DNA of 64,000 nucleotides from contig CAJTUM010000010.1 of NCBI GenBank assembly GCA_910579575.1, forward strand, positions 10,288-74,287, written 5' to 3'. Shown here piece after piece: positions 6,158-14,588 of the stretch (position 1 is the stretch's first letter; every line of letters begins with the position of its first letter). Position numbers and translations under genes: made by a program. The DNA comes from an uncultured Eubacteriales bacterium. GTDB lineage: Bacteria > Bacillota > Clostridia > Oscillospirales > Butyricicoccaceae. Below the pieces are notes generated by a model. It searched no databases, had not been told where the DNA came from, and worked only from the letters and a program-made list of their open reading frames with translations.

Positions 6158-8626
6158 TTAGAAGAGTGAATCCAGGTCGTCGCAGAAAAGCAGATAGAAG
6201 GGAGGCAAGCCGTCGGCAGTCAGGCAGAAAAGGCCGGAGGAGGAAAAGTTTTCAGCTTCCAGCCAGAGAATGGGCGTTTCGCCCCAAGCCTCTATCAGTT
6301 CCACGCCGGGGAGAAAAGGCTCCGAAGCTACCATTACAGGGAGCTTGTCTTGCTGAAAATTATCTTGGAGCCAATCAGATAAGCCGTCGGCTTTTCCGAT
6401 ATCCGCCAAAAGCAAATTTCGCGTTTCATCAAATCGCAGCAAGCCGGCAAAAGGCTCGTCGCCCTCCTGCCACATGGCGTCCAACTGGTCCTGAAGGTCA
6501 TATTCCTCTGGCGATTCTGGGTCGATATAGGCGGAATCGACTACATAAGGCGAATTCTGCTCTTCCGGCAAAGCGTTTGCCCATTGCTCGGCGGAAAAGC
6601 TCCCCTGCCATTGGAGGGATTGGGTTTGTTGTTGGACCGTTTCTTCCACTGTAACGTTCCAATTTGCGTCCAATGGAATCAGGCGATTTTTCAGGTCCAG
6701 CGGATAGAGAAGCTGGATTTGTTCCGCCTGCAAATCCTCTGGTTCCAGAACGGCAAGAGGCTGCTCTCCCTCCAGACCAATGGAAATCAGGCTTTGGGAA
6801 ACCGGGATGGAGCGTTGGTAATGGATTTGCAGCGCCGGGCCGGATTCGCTGGAAATCAGATGAATTTCGGGCTGAGACAGCAGAAGTTCTGGCGACGGAG
6901 GCAGAGGAGGCGAGGGAGGCGGCTGAAAAGAAACGCCGTCCAGCTTTAATACATATTTTTGCGGTTGTTGATTTGCGCCCCATTGCAGCGAAATAGAAAT
7001 CTGCTCCGGCTGGGCTGTAAAGGGCAAAATCAGCGGCAGGCCCTCTGCCAGCTCAGCGGCGGAAAGGCGCTGTTCCACTGTCAACAGACCGTTTTCGATA
7101 TTGTAAACAATGGAATCCTCGCTGTCTTCCGGGCCGTATCCCATCAGGAGCAGCGTGTTGCTGGAATAGGATAGCGTTACTGTTTCCGCCGGGTCCAGGG
7201 CCTCTGGCGGCTGGAAAATGAGAGTCGCCACAGCAAAAGACTGACCAGGGTCCCGCTGCTGGAAAAATTCCTCCAATCCGGCGGGAAAACCGCCCTGTAA
7301 CAAGGGCTGGCCCTGTAGCCGAATCAGCAGAGAATCTTCCGTTTGCTGGGATTCCAAACCCTGCAAAGCCGGGTCGGAGCGGCTCAGGTCTAACGCCACG
7401 CTGTCTCTCTCTGGAGGACGGACAGGCGATTCCGGCGAAGAAGGTTCCGTAGGAGCGGAGGGAGTTGAAGGAAAAAACGAAGAGGAAGAGGAGGCAGGCT
7501 TTTCCGGCTTTTTGTCTACAGCAGAAGCCGCCGTTTGAGTCAACCCTGGCTGGGCCAAAGCGCCGTTGACCCAAACCGGGCCGCTGCCAGGGAGAGAAAG
7601 CACAGCGGTATCCGGCGTGTCGATCTGCACGTTGGCAGCGGAAACTGCGGCTTGCTTCACCAGACCTTGTCCCAAAAGCGTGGAGCCGTCGCCCCGAATA
7701 TCGGCAAAGGCGACTTGACAGCCGGGCAGCGCCTGGAAACAGCTGTTTTTCGCCAACAAGGAAACTGCGTCTGCGTCGCCGGCCAGCAGAACCTGGCCGC
7801 CTGGTCTGCAAAGGGAAATTGTAGAGTAGTTTCCATCGCAATAAGGCATATTTCCATAGTTTTCGAGGACAAGAGGCTGTTCCGTTTGGCAGTCCAGCCG
7901 CAGACGACTGGAGCTAGGGGCGATTTCGATTTGCTGGGCCTGAACCCGGCCCTCCAGCTTGACCGAACCGCCGCCACGGATCAAAATCCGGCCGGAAATC
8001 AGGGCGTCCCGGATGCAGGTTTCGCCATTCCCAGCCCCTTCCGCCAGCACCAGATCTCCTTCCACCACAAGGCGGTTATAGTCGCCAGAAAAAGACAGCA
8101 GCACAGAGCCTTCGAGCTCCCAATCTTGGGCGCCGGGTTCCAGGCTTTGGGGCAGTAAGGAATTGGCAAGACGCAAAAATTCACCCCGGGAAAGGGTTTC
8201 CCGAGGCCTGTTTTGGGCTAAATCCCCTAAAATCGCCTCATTTGTATCCAAAGACAGCAGCCGAGACAGCACCAATCCGGCCTCTTGGCGAGTGAGGGGG
8301 TCTTCGGGCCGCAGGCGGCCCTGGTATCCTTCAAAAAGGCCCGCAGCCGTCGCTTGAGCCATCGCATCCCGGTACCAGGCCTGAGAAGGGATATCTGAAA
8401 ATTGCTGTAGATCCTCTTGTTCTCGGGCGTTTAAGGTTCGTGCGAACAGCGCCGCCGCTTGAGCGCGGGTCATGGGAGCGGAATCTGGGATAGAAGAGTC
8501 TTGGAAGGCGAAGGGGTTTTCATGGGGCGCCTTTTGGGAAGCGTCAGGCGCAGCTTGGACCTTTGTCCAGAACATGGGGACGACGCACAACCAAACAAGA
8601 GCAATTAGATAGGCCGTTCGTTTCAT
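6158..8626 (-). CDS. SLH-domain surface protein
   Basis: 822 residues, exported. Residues 1-25 are a Sec signal peptide (hydrophobic LIALVWLCVVPMFW, then VQA-A). Two or three S-layer homology repeats follow (about 45-165, with the hallmark MTRAQAAALFARTL and LTRQEAGLVLSRLL), which bind secondary cell-wall polymer. Residues about 170-340 look like a beta-helix or polymer-like fold of short repeats, then a Ser/Pro-rich linker (about 365-405) and several beta-sandwich-like modules. No catalytic motif seen, so a structural or adhesive surface role is likely. RBS AAGGAGG 8 bases before the ATG. It has a long structured leader and a dyad over its promoter (8757-8785). Confidence 0.88.
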   Translation of the reverse strand: MKRTAYLIALVWLCVVPMFWTKVQAAPDASQKAPHENPFAFQDSSIPDSAPMTRAQAAALFARTLNAREQEDLQQFSDIPSQAWYRDAMAQATAAGLFEGYQGRLRPEDPLTRQEAGLVLSRLLSLDTNEAILGDLAQNRPRETLSRGEFLRLANSLLPQSLEPGAQDWELEGSVLLSFSGDYNRLVVEGDLVLAEGAGNGETCIRDALISGRILIRGGGSVKLEGRVQAQQIEIAPSSSRLRLDCQTEQPLVLENYGNMPYCDGNYSTISLCRPGGQVLLAGDADAVSLLAKNSCFQALPGCQVAFADIRGDGSTLLGQGLVKQAAVSAANVQIDTPDTAVLSLPGSGPVWVNGALAQPGLTQTAASAVDKKPEKPASSSSSFFPSTPSAPTEPSSPESPVRPPERDSVALDLSRSDPALQGLESQQTEDSLLIRLQGQPLLQGGFPAGLEEFFQQRDPGQSFAVATLIFQPPEALDPAETVTLSYSSNTLLLMGYGPEDSEDSIVYNIENGLLTVEQRLSAAELAEGLPLILPFTAQPEQISISLQWGANQQPQKYVLKLDGVSFQPPPSPPLPPSPELLLSQPEIHLISSESGPALQIHYQRSIPVSQSLISIGLEGEQPLAVLEPEDLQAEQIQLLYPLDLKNRLIPLDANWNVTVEETVQQQTQSLQWQGSFSAEQWANALPEEQNSPYVVDSAYIDPESPEEYDLQDQLDAMWQEGDEPFAGLLRFDETRNLLLADIGKADGLSDWLQDNFQQDKLPVMVASEPFLPGVELIEAWGETPILWLEAENFSSSGLFCLTADGLPPFYLLFCDDLDSLF

Positions 8627-8756
8627 TTTTATTCCTCCTTAGGAATTTTCCAAATTCCCGGCCTTTCCGAAACAGGAGGACGCCTGGCTCGCGTCCTTCT
8701 GCATTGTCTCGTCTCCACAGACTATCTGCCAAAGAACCTTTGCCCGGCGTCGCCTC

Positions 8757-8785
8757 ATACTGGTAGACCGGCTGTCTCCAGTATA
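8757..8785 (-). promoter_or_regulatory. Extended -10 promoter overlapped by a dyad, SLH gene
   Basis: On the minus strand TGATATACT is an extended -10 element (TATACT at 8780-8785) with a weak -35. A dyad covers it: ATACTGG (8757-8763) with CCAGTAT (8778-8784), and inside it AGAC (8765-8768) with GTCT (8774-8777), giving 11 matched pairs with one extra T. That geometry fits a repressor operator. The predicted leader to the ATG is about 145 nt and holds further hairpins, one of them (GGAATTT/AAATTCC) directly before the ribosome site. Confidence 0.5.
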
Positions 8786-8883
8786 TCATATTTATCAGTC
8801 TATATATTGTTTATTTCTCTTTTTTCTCCCTTTTCTTTTTTGAGCGTACAATTGAGCCGATTTTGTCCGCTTCAAAAACCCCG

Positions 8884-9651
8884 CTATTCCGCCAATTGAG
8901 CGCAGGCCGGACCGAAATCTCGATAGAGCACAAAGGCGCCGCAAAAACCTTGGCGAGCGGCGATGGAAATTTTGCCCACAGTAGAAGACAGATCGTCATA
9001 GAGTACAAAACGGGTTTTGTCTCCTGTGCGATAGGTAAAGTATTTGGCGCATAACTGTTGGGAAAAAAAGCTGGTCGGGGCATGACGCTTCAGAATTTGG
9101 CGGAACTCTCCCACGGAAAGACTCTGTCCGTCTGGGTCCAGCGAAGGCATATCGTATTGGGCGCATACCCGCACCACGTCCAGCGCCAAACGTTCTGGAG
9201 AAAAACGGCGGCAATAATCCTCCAACATTTGCTGAAAGGATCCGCCGCTGATGGACGAAGGAACCAATAATCGGCAGTCTGGAGCGGCGGCTAGCGTCAG
9301 CGGACCATAGCAGACGAGCCCCTGTCTGGCCAACCCCTGACAAAGAGAAATCGCCAGCTGCTGATATTCCGGTCGCTCAAAATCCAACAAGATGCCAGCG
9401 TATCCTCGGCGGCTGCATTCGGCGGCTGTTTCCTGTTCCAGCCGTCGCGGATCCAGACCCTCGAGAGGCGGCGCGTCGTGGTCGGAAAGCCCCAGCAGGC
9501 CGCCGCGGGTCCGGGCGGGCAGCGGGCTTCGATTCAGCGCGCCGCCAGGGCCGATGGAATAGGCCAAGTAGGCGCAGCGCATGGATAGCGCCGCAGCAGC
9601 CTGGATATCTGGTCCGGCCGCCGCTATGTAAACAGGCATATTTTTGGGCAT
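8884..9651 (-). CDS. GH18-like TIM-barrel protein, cytoplasmic
   Basis: 255 residues without signal peptide or membrane helix. The pattern of short strands and helices, GYAGILLDFE at about 83-92 and the closing FCGAFVLYRDFG look like a divergent glycoside hydrolase family 18 barrel; LDFE would match the end of the DxxDxDxE catalytic signature, with its acid Glu kept. The barrel is short compared with the usual 300 or more residues. The start ATG 9651 has AAGGGGGA about 9 bases upstream. It precedes the SLH gene on the same strand but 257 bases apart. I infer a hydrolase-like or sugar-binding role; a catalytically dead relative is equally possible. Confidence 0.6.
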   Translation of the reverse strand: MPKNMPVYIAAAGPDIQAAAALSMRCAYLAYSIGPGGALNRSPLPARTRGGLLGLSDHDAPPLEGLDPRRLEQETAAECSRRGYAGILLDFERPEYQQLAISLCQGLARQGLVCYGPLTLAAAPDCRLLVPSSISGGSFQQMLEDYCRRFSPERLALDVVRVCAQYDMPSLDPDGQSLSVGEFRQILKRHAPTSFFSQQLCAKYFTYRTGDKTRFVLYDDLSSTVGKISIAARQGFCGAFVLYRDFGPACAQLAE

Positions 9652-9815
9652 ACAAGCGGTTCCCCCTTGTTATTCGCCGGCCGAATGTGATACTATTGGT
9701 TTGAAAAGAGCTCCGGCGTGTTTGGCGGCGTCGGACGGTTTTCTGCAAAGGCGCCGCGTTTTATCTGTATGCGTCGCCAACAAAAACATGACGGCCTGGG
9801 GGCTGGGAGGAGTAT

Positions 9816-10679
9816 ATGGCAAAATTCGGTCCAGCGGGCAACAGCGATTCTTTTTCCCGCTGTCACAAATCTACAGTAGACGCGCCGGCTTGGCTGCGTC
9901 AAAGGGGCCTGGACCTGTTGGAATATCAGTGCGGCCGAGGGGTTCGCGTAGGCCGGGAAACGGCGGAAAAAATCGGCGCTCAGGCGGCGGAGCACGGCGT
10001 TTTGTTGTCGGTACACGCCCCCTATTTTATCAATCTTTCCAGCGACGAGCCGGAGAGACGGCAGAAAAACGAAGCCTATATCTTGCAAAGCTGCCAGGTA
10101 GCCGGATGGCTGGGGGCGGATCGGATTGTGGTTCATTGCGGCGGTCTTTCCGGCCGTACCCGCGTTCAGGCTCTGAACAACTCCATACAAGGTTTGGCCG
10201 CAATCCTGCGGGCCATGGAGGACCAGGGCTTTGGCGGCGTTTGTCTGTGTGTGGAAACGATGGGCAAGCAGAATGTCATGGGTTCGCTGGAAGAGGTTGC
10301 GGCTATCTGCCAAAGCGACGAACGGTTGGCGCCCTGTATCGATTTTGGCCATTTGAACGCCCGGGGCCAGGGCTGCCTGCAAACGGCCGAGGATTACCTG
10401 CGAGTGCTGGAATATCTGGAGTCCGCCCTTGGCAGGCAACGAATTCAGCGCTTTCACGTCCATTTCAGCCATATCGAATATGGCAAGGGGGGAGAAATAC
10501 GGCACCTGACGTTTGAGGACGATCAGTTCGGACCGGATTTTTTGCCCTGCGCGCAGGCTTTAGCGGAAATGGGCCTACAGCCTCGGGTCGTGTGTGAATC
10601 CGCCGGAACGCAAGCGGAGGACGCTCAAGCGATGCAGCGAATCTATCGTCAAGTTCTGGAGGAACGCAGAGTCAATTGA
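9816..10679 (+). CDS. nfo: Deoxyribonuclease IV (AP endonuclease, Nfo-type)
   Basis: 287 residues, the normal length of endonuclease IV. It is an AP-endonuclease-family TIM barrel with the expected metal-ligand motifs in order: HAPYFINLS, IVVHCGG, CVETMGKQ, CIDFGHLNA, FHVHFSH and CESAG. The family cuts 5' of abasic sites in base-excision repair using three zinc ions. Start ATG 9816 has GGGAGGAG 4-5 bases upstream. It is followed 48 bases later by an M24 peptidase. Members of this barrel superfamily include sugar isomerases, so a non-DNA substrate is the main alternative. Confidence 0.85.
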   Translation: MAKFGPAGNSDSFSRCHKSTVDAPAWLRQRGLDLLEYQCGRGVRVGRETAEKIGAQAAEHGVLLSVHAPYFINLSSDEPERRQKNEAYILQSCQVAGWLGADRIVVHCGGLSGRTRVQALNNSIQGLAAILRAMEDQGFGGVCLCVETMGKQNVMGSLEEVAAICQSDERLAPCIDFGHLNARGQGCLQTAEDYLRVLEYLESALGRQRIQRFHVHFSHIEYGKGGEIRHLTFEDDQFGPDFLPCAQALAEMGLQPRVVCESAGTQAEDAQAMQRIYRQVLEERRVN

Positions 10680-10727
10680 AAAGAATCACAGGAAAAGTAA
10701 AACGGATAAAGGAAAAGGAGATTGGTT

Positions 10728-11810
10728 ATGGAACAGACCAGACTGCAAAAAATCGCGTCCATGCTGAAGGAGATGGGAGCAGACGCCGTTATGCTGACCT
10801 CGCCGGTCAACCGGCAATATGCCGCGGATTTCCGCTCCAGCGCCGGCGTCTGCCTGATTACCCAACAGGGGGAGGGCTATTTCCTGACGGATTTCCGTTA
10901 TATTGAAGCGGCGGGAAAAGCGGTGGAACAACAAGGGTATCAGGCCCGAATGATTAAAGACAACAAATATGCCGACGCAGTCAATGAGTTAATGGAACAG
11001 CATGGCGTCAAAACGTTGGTTTATGAGGATAAAGCTCTGTCTGTGACAGAATTTCGCCAATATGAAGAGCAACTGAAAGCGGAGCTGATCCCTTTGGGCG
11101 GCCGACTGGAGAAAATTCGCCAGATCAAAGAGCCAAAGGAAGTGGAGCATATTGTAGCCGCTCAGCGCATTGCGGAGCAAGCGTTTGATCAGCTGCTGGA
11201 ATTGATCCGTCCCGGCGTTACGGAACAACGGTTGGCCGCCGAGCTGAATTACCGGATGCTGTGTTTGGGCGCTCAGGGCATGAGCTTTAATATTATCGCC
11301 GTCAGCGGCGCCAATTCCTCCATGCCTCATGGCGTGCCCACGGCCAAAGAGGTGCAGCCGGGAGATTTCATCACCTTCGATTTTGGCGCCTTGGTAGAGG
11401 GCTATCATTCGGATATGACCCGCACAGTGGCGGTGGACCATGTTACAGACGAGATGGCTCTGGTTTATGATACGGTGCTCCAAGCCAATAAGGCGGGCTG
11501 CCAAGCCATACAAGCTGGTTTGAGCGGCAGAGACGCCCATAATATCGCCTTGGATATCATCCGAGCGGCGGGTTATGGCGAATATTTCGCCCATGGTTTG
11601 GGTCACTGCGTGGGGCTGGAGATTCATGAGAGCCCTCGGGCCAGTCTGACCAGCCAAGACGTTTTGGAGACTGGCAACGTCATCACCGTGGAGCCGGGTA
11701 TCTATCTGCCAGGTAAATTCGGCGTCCGCATTGAGGATATGATCTGGATTTCCCCTGAGGGACCCGTCAACTTGACTCGCACGCCCAAAGAGCTGCTGAT
11801 TTTGAAATAA
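10728..11810 (+). CDS. Xaa-Pro aminopeptidase / proline dipeptidase (M24B)
   Basis: 360 residues. An N-terminal creatinase-like domain (about 1-130) is followed by the pita-bread M24 domain. The five metal ligands can be placed: Asp in TFDFGALVEGYHSDMTRT (two), His in HGLGHCVGLEIHESP, Glu in VEPGIYLPG and Glu in GVRIEDM. It removes or splits N-terminal Xaa-Pro bonds in the cytoplasm, recycling peptides. AAAAGGAG is 7 bases before ATG 10728; a TTG two codons earlier is not needed. In many Clostridia this gene sits directly before efp, and here only a DUF5714 gene intervenes. Confidence 0.93.
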   Translation: MEQTRLQKIASMLKEMGADAVMLTSPVNRQYAADFRSSAGVCLITQQGEGYFLTDFRYIEAAGKAVEQQGYQARMIKDNKYADAVNELMEQHGVKTLVYEDKALSVTEFRQYEEQLKAELIPLGGRLEKIRQIKEPKEVEHIVAAQRIAEQAFDQLLELIRPGVTEQRLAAELNYRMLCLGAQGMSFNIIAVSGANSSMPHGVPTAKEVQPGDFITFDFGALVEGYHSDMTRTVAVDHVTDEMALVYDTVLQANKAGCQAIQAGLSGRDAHNIALDIIRAAGYGEYFAHGLGHCVGLEIHESPRASLTSQDVLETGNVITVEPGIYLPGKFGVRIEDMIWISPEGPVNLTRTPKELLILK

Positions 11811-11852
11811 CTGTAGCGCCCCAATGAGAAAAGGAAAAAGGAGCGAGAGGAT

Positions 11853-12554
11853 ATGAGCGCGGAAGAATGCTTGATTTGTCAAGCGCCGCTGGAGTATTTG
11901 GAGCGGCAGGAGGAAATGGAGTGCTATTATTGCCATGCGAAGGTTTGGAGCAACAGCCGATGCGTCAACGGCCATTATGTTTGCGACGGCTGCCACGAGA
12001 AGATTGGTTTGAGAGTAATCCGGCGGCATTGCCTGGAGACGCAAAGCAAAAACCCTGTCGCTATCATGCAGGAACTGATTCGGTCGCCCCATATACATAT
12101 GCACGGACCAGAACACCATGTGTTGGTAGGCTCGGCTTTGTTGGCCGCTTACCATAACGCTGGCGGAACGATTGATCTGCCGCAAGCCCTGGAAGAGATG
12201 GAGCGCCGAGGCAGCCAAGTTCCTGGCGGCGTCTGCGGCCTTTGGGGCGCTTGCGGCGCCGGCGTCAGCGCGGGTATTTTTGTCAGCATCATTACCGGCG
12301 CAACCCCTTTGGCAGGGGAAAATTGGGGCCAGAGTAATCGGGCGACGGCCCGCTGCCTGGAGGCTATTGGAAAAATTGGCGGCCCTCGATGCTGTAAGCG
12401 GGATTCGTATACCGCTCTTTTGCAGACCATTGAATATACGGCGGAGCTGGGGCTGGCTCAGATGGAAAAACCGGAGAAAATTTGCTGCGACATGTCTGAG
12501 CGAAACAACCAGTGCATCCAGGAAAGATGCCCCTACTACACGGCGGGCAATTAG
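11853..12554 (+). CDS. DUF5714 domain protein
   Basis: 233 residues, cytoplasmic. An N-terminal zinc-ribbon-like part (CLICQAPL, then CYYCHAKVWSNSRCVNGHYVCDGC, residues 7-48) leads into the DUF5714 domain with many conserved Cys and His (HIHMHGPEHHVLVG, VPGGVCGLWGACGAGVSAGIF, PRCCKRDSY) and ends in CIQERCPYY. The spacing of cysteines suggests zinc and perhaps an iron-sulfur cluster. In Clostridia this family often accompanies radical-SAM or methyltransfer genes; here its neighbours are a peptidase and efp, so context does not fix its role. RBS AAAGGAG lies 15 bases upstream with GAGAGGAT nearer the ATG. Confidence 0.85.
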   Translation: MSAEECLICQAPLEYLERQEEMECYYCHAKVWSNSRCVNGHYVCDGCHEKIGLRVIRRHCLETQSKNPVAIMQELIRSPHIHMHGPEHHVLVGSALLAAYHNAGGTIDLPQALEEMERRGSQVPGGVCGLWGACGAGVSAGIFVSIITGATPLAGENWGQSNRATARCLEAIGKIGGPRCCKRDSYTALLQTIEYTAELGLAQMEKPEKICCDMSERNNQCIQERCPYYTAGN

Positions 12555-12638
12555 TCGTTGAAACGCCCCGACGGACGGAAGACAAGGCCAGTTAGAAATC
12601 GGTCTTGGATCAGACTCCGGCAGTTTTTGAAGGGGATT

Positions 12639-12665
12639 CCCCCAAAAATCGAAGATTTTTTGGGG
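12639..12665. repeat. Palindromic repeat, copy A
   Basis: CCCCCAAAAATC-GAA-GATTTTTTGGGG: 12-base arms with one mismatch and a 3-base loop, between the DUF5714 gene and efp. The same palindrome, perfect, is at 60397-60423, and weaker relatives lie at 14548-14569 and 23683-23703. No T-run follows, so it is not an ordinary terminator. Confidence 0.6.
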
Positions 12666-12681
12666 AACAAAGAAAAACCCC

Positions 12682-12710
12682 TTGCAAAAGAGCGCGCTTT
12701 GGGATAGAAT
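12682..12710 (+). promoter_or_regulatory. Promoter of efp
   Basis: TTGCAA (12682-12687), 17-bp spacer, TAGAAT (12705-12710), 35 bases before the efp start. Confidence 0.7.
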
Positions 12711-12745
12711 ATTTCCGTTAAATTATTGATACTGGAGGATCAGGC

Positions 12746-13309
12746 ATGATTTCAGCAGGCGATTTCCGAAACGGCGCCACCTTTGAGCTGGACGGGCAGG
12801 TTTTGCAAGTGGTAGAATTCCAGCACGTCAAGCCGGGGAAAGGCGCGGCTTTTGTGCGCACAAAGTGTAAAAACGTCATCACCGGCGCGGTGGTGGAGCG
12901 CACGTTCAGCCCTACAGATAAATTCGAGCAGGCTTTTGTCGAACGTCGGGATATGCAGTATTTGTATAGCGACGGCGATCTGTATTATTTTATGGATACG
13001 GAAAATTATGAGCAAATGCCTATCAACGCTGATAAGCTGGGCGATAGTTTCAAATTTGTCAAAGAAAACGAAGTGGTGAAGGTGCTGTCTTACAAAGGCA
13101 ATGTCTTCGGCGTAGAGCCTCCTCTCTTTGTAGATCTGGTGATTACCGAAACAGACCCGGGCTTTAAGGGAGACACCGCCACCAACACCACAAAACCCGC
13201 CACGCTGGAAACCGGCGCTGTGGTGAAAGTGCCTTTGTTTATCGACAATGGAGAAAAAATCCGCATTGACACCCGTACCGGCGAATATTTGGAGAGATCG
13301 AAGGAATAA
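12746..13309 (+). CDS. efp: Elongation factor P
   Basis: 187 residues, the standard length. Three beta-barrel domains; the KOW-like first domain holds Lys32 in the loop PGKGAAF that reaches the peptidyl-transferase centre. EF-P relieves ribosome stalling at consecutive prolines. The C-terminal signature (FIDNGEKIRIDTRTGEYLER) is intact. GGAGG lies 7 bases before the ATG. No lysine-modifying genes (epmA/epmB or ymfI) are visible nearby. The CD1247-type gene follows after 94 bases, an order I recall from other Clostridia. Confidence 0.98.
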   Translation: MISAGDFRNGATFELDGQVLQVVEFQHVKPGKGAAFVRTKCKNVITGAVVERTFSPTDKFEQAFVERRDMQYLYSDGDLYYFMDTENYEQMPINADKLGDSFKFVKENEVVKVLSYKGNVFGVEPPLFVDLVITETDPGFKGDTATNTTKPATLETGAVVKVPLFIDNGEKIRIDTRTGEYLERSKE

Positions 13310-13403
13310 AAATTAGAGTCTCGCCTTTTCTCGTCAGCGGCTTCCGGCAGCCGCCGCAGACGGGTCGGAATCAAGCGTTGCCGGAGAAATGGGAGAATTT
13401 CTT

Positions 13404-13904
13404 ATGAATTTGACAGAAAAAACTGCTTATCTCAAAGGCTTGTTGGAGGGCCTGAATCTGAAAAAGGATTCGGATGAAGGCAAGCTCTTCAACGCCATTA
13501 TCGACGTGCTGGACGATATGGCCGCCTCTGTTTCGGATATGGACGAGGAGCTGGACGTGATCAACGAGGAGCTGGACGCCATTGGCGAAGAGCTGACCGA
13601 TGTGGAAGACGCTCTGCTTTATGACGATGAAGACGAGGATGAGGAAGACGACGATATTTATAGCGTAATCTGCCCCACCTGCGGCGAGGAAATTTATTTG
13701 GACGAATCCCTGCTGGATGAAGGAGGCATTAAGTGCCCTGCTTGCGGCGAGGAGCTGGAATTTGATTTCAGCGGCGAAGACGACGAGGATTGCGGCTGCG
13801 GTCGCCGTCATCATCACAGCCATGGTTGCGGCCATCATCATCACGATTACGGCTGCGGCTGTGATTGCGAAGAAGAGGATGACGAGGAAGAGGAGCAAGA
13901 ATAA
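13404..13904 (+). CDS. CD1247-type acidic protein with zinc ribbon and Cys/His tail
   Basis: 166 residues. An N-terminal helical domain (about 1-60, NLTEKTAYLKGLLEGLNL through a coiled coil rich in Asp/Glu) matches the CD1247 N-terminal family. A zinc ribbon follows (CPTCGEEI about 24 residues before CPACGEEL), then an unusual tail with alternating Cys, Gly and His (CGCGRRHHHSHGCGHHHH, then CGCDCEEE) and a polyglutamate end. The protein is strongly acidic. The tail could bind several transition-metal ions. Start at ATG 13404 with GGGAGA 7 bases upstream. Function unknown; it is regularly found next to efp. Confidence 0.85.
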   Translation: MNLTEKTAYLKGLLEGLNLKKDSDEGKLFNAIIDVLDDMAASVSDMDEELDVINEELDAIGEELTDVEDALLYDDEDEDEEDDDIYSVICPTCGEEIYLDESLLDEGGIKCPACGEELEFDFSGEDDEDCGCGRRHHHSHGCGHHHHDYGCGCDCEEEDDEEEEQE

Positions 13905-13936
13905 TCTTCCTTCAAAAGACACAATACAAAACAAGA

Positions 13937-13962
13937 AAGGGAGGCTGAGCCTCCCTTTTTTT
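13937..13962 (+). terminator. Terminator of the efp operon
   Basis: GGGAGGC-TGA-GCCTCCC followed by TTTTTTT, 33 bases after the stop codon. Confidence 0.92.
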
Positions 13963-13983
13963 GCGAAAAAAGACGATCTTTCA

Positions 13984-14012
13984 TTGCAATAGCCAAAAAA
14001 ATTTGGTATACT
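13984..14012 (+). promoter_or_regulatory. Promoter of the small membrane protein gene
   Basis: TTGCAA (13984-13989), 17-bp spacer, TATACT (14007-14012), 45 bases before the start codon. Confidence 0.75.
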
Positions 14013-14057
14013 GAGGACAAACCTCCGAAAAACAAAGATTGGGAAGGAGTTGCCGCC

Positions 14058-14327
14058 ATGAAACTGTTTAAGTATGCCAATGGATTTTGCAAAGAAACTA
14101 CCTGGAAAGACATGGCTTTGCTGAAATTTTGCCTGTGTGCGGTAGGGCTGATGCTGGGGCTTTGCGTGCCCGAAGAAAAGAAACGCTCTGGTTTGTTGGC
14201 CGCTGCGGTTGTTTTTGCCCTGACTTATCCGTTGTTGATGGTCCGGTTTCTCCAATCTGTCCTGCGTCAGCGCCGTTGGGAGCGGCGGTTGGAAGAAGAG
14301 CCTATGTATTATGGAATGGAGGATTAA
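14058..14327 (+). CDS. Small two-helix membrane protein
   Basis: 89 residues. Two hydrophobic helices, about 20-38 (LLKFCLCAVGLMLGL) and 46-66 (LLAAAVVFALTYPLLMV), are joined by a short charged loop (PEEKKRS); the tail is basic then acidic. GAAGGAG lies 9 bases upstream. It has its own promoter and terminator, so it is expressed alone. Similar short proteins in Clostridia carry an unreliable phosphate-permease label; nothing here supports transport. Function unknown. Confidence 0.75.
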   Translation: MKLFKYANGFCKETTWKDMALLKFCLCAVGLMLGLCVPEEKKRSGLLAAAVVFALTYPLLMVRFLQSVLRQRRWERRLEEEPMYYGMED

Positions 14328-14360
14328 GGCGCAGGCGCAATAGCCGAATAATTTGTGGAA

Positions 14361-14386
14361 CAAGCGCCTGAGGGCGCTTGTTTTTT
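14361..14386 (+). terminator. Terminator of the small membrane protein gene
   Basis: CAAGCGCC-TGAG-GGCGCTTG followed by TTTTTT. Confidence 0.93.
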
Positions 14387-14399
14387 GTAGTTGATCGAA

Positions 14400-14478
14400 A
14401 GCGCCAGGGCCTGATGGGGCAGGACGTTGGGAATCTTGACGTTTGCCGCCCCAAGAGACTGGCGCTCTTCAGTTTTTT
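14400..14478 (+). ncRNA. Candidate structured RNA upstream of moxR
   Basis: Between two genes, a perfect 8-bp outer stem (14400-14407 with 14459-14466) encloses asymmetric internal loops, a perfect 6-bp second stem (14415-14420 with 14448-14453) and a 27-base inner region that pairs only weakly. After the outer stem comes CTTCAG and six T residues. The nested stems with purine-rich loops resemble a small riboswitch aptamer or a free-standing small RNA more than a plain terminator. I could not match it to a named class. It lies 110 bases before moxR. Confidence 0.4.
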
Positions 14479-14588
14479 GGGCTTCCCCAAAGTATTGCTT
14501 TGAAATAAATTGTAAGTTTATCTCCTGACGATTTGTTCAAATGAAGTCAAAAAACAGAGATTTTTTGGGAGAGAAAGGGGCGAAAAGA

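Noticed and set aside
8627..8772. Possible c-di-GMP or cobalamin riboswitch upstream of the SLH gene
   Set aside because: The key conserved segments of those classes (for example the GEMM GNRA/receptor arms or the cobalamin box) are not present, so no class is assigned.
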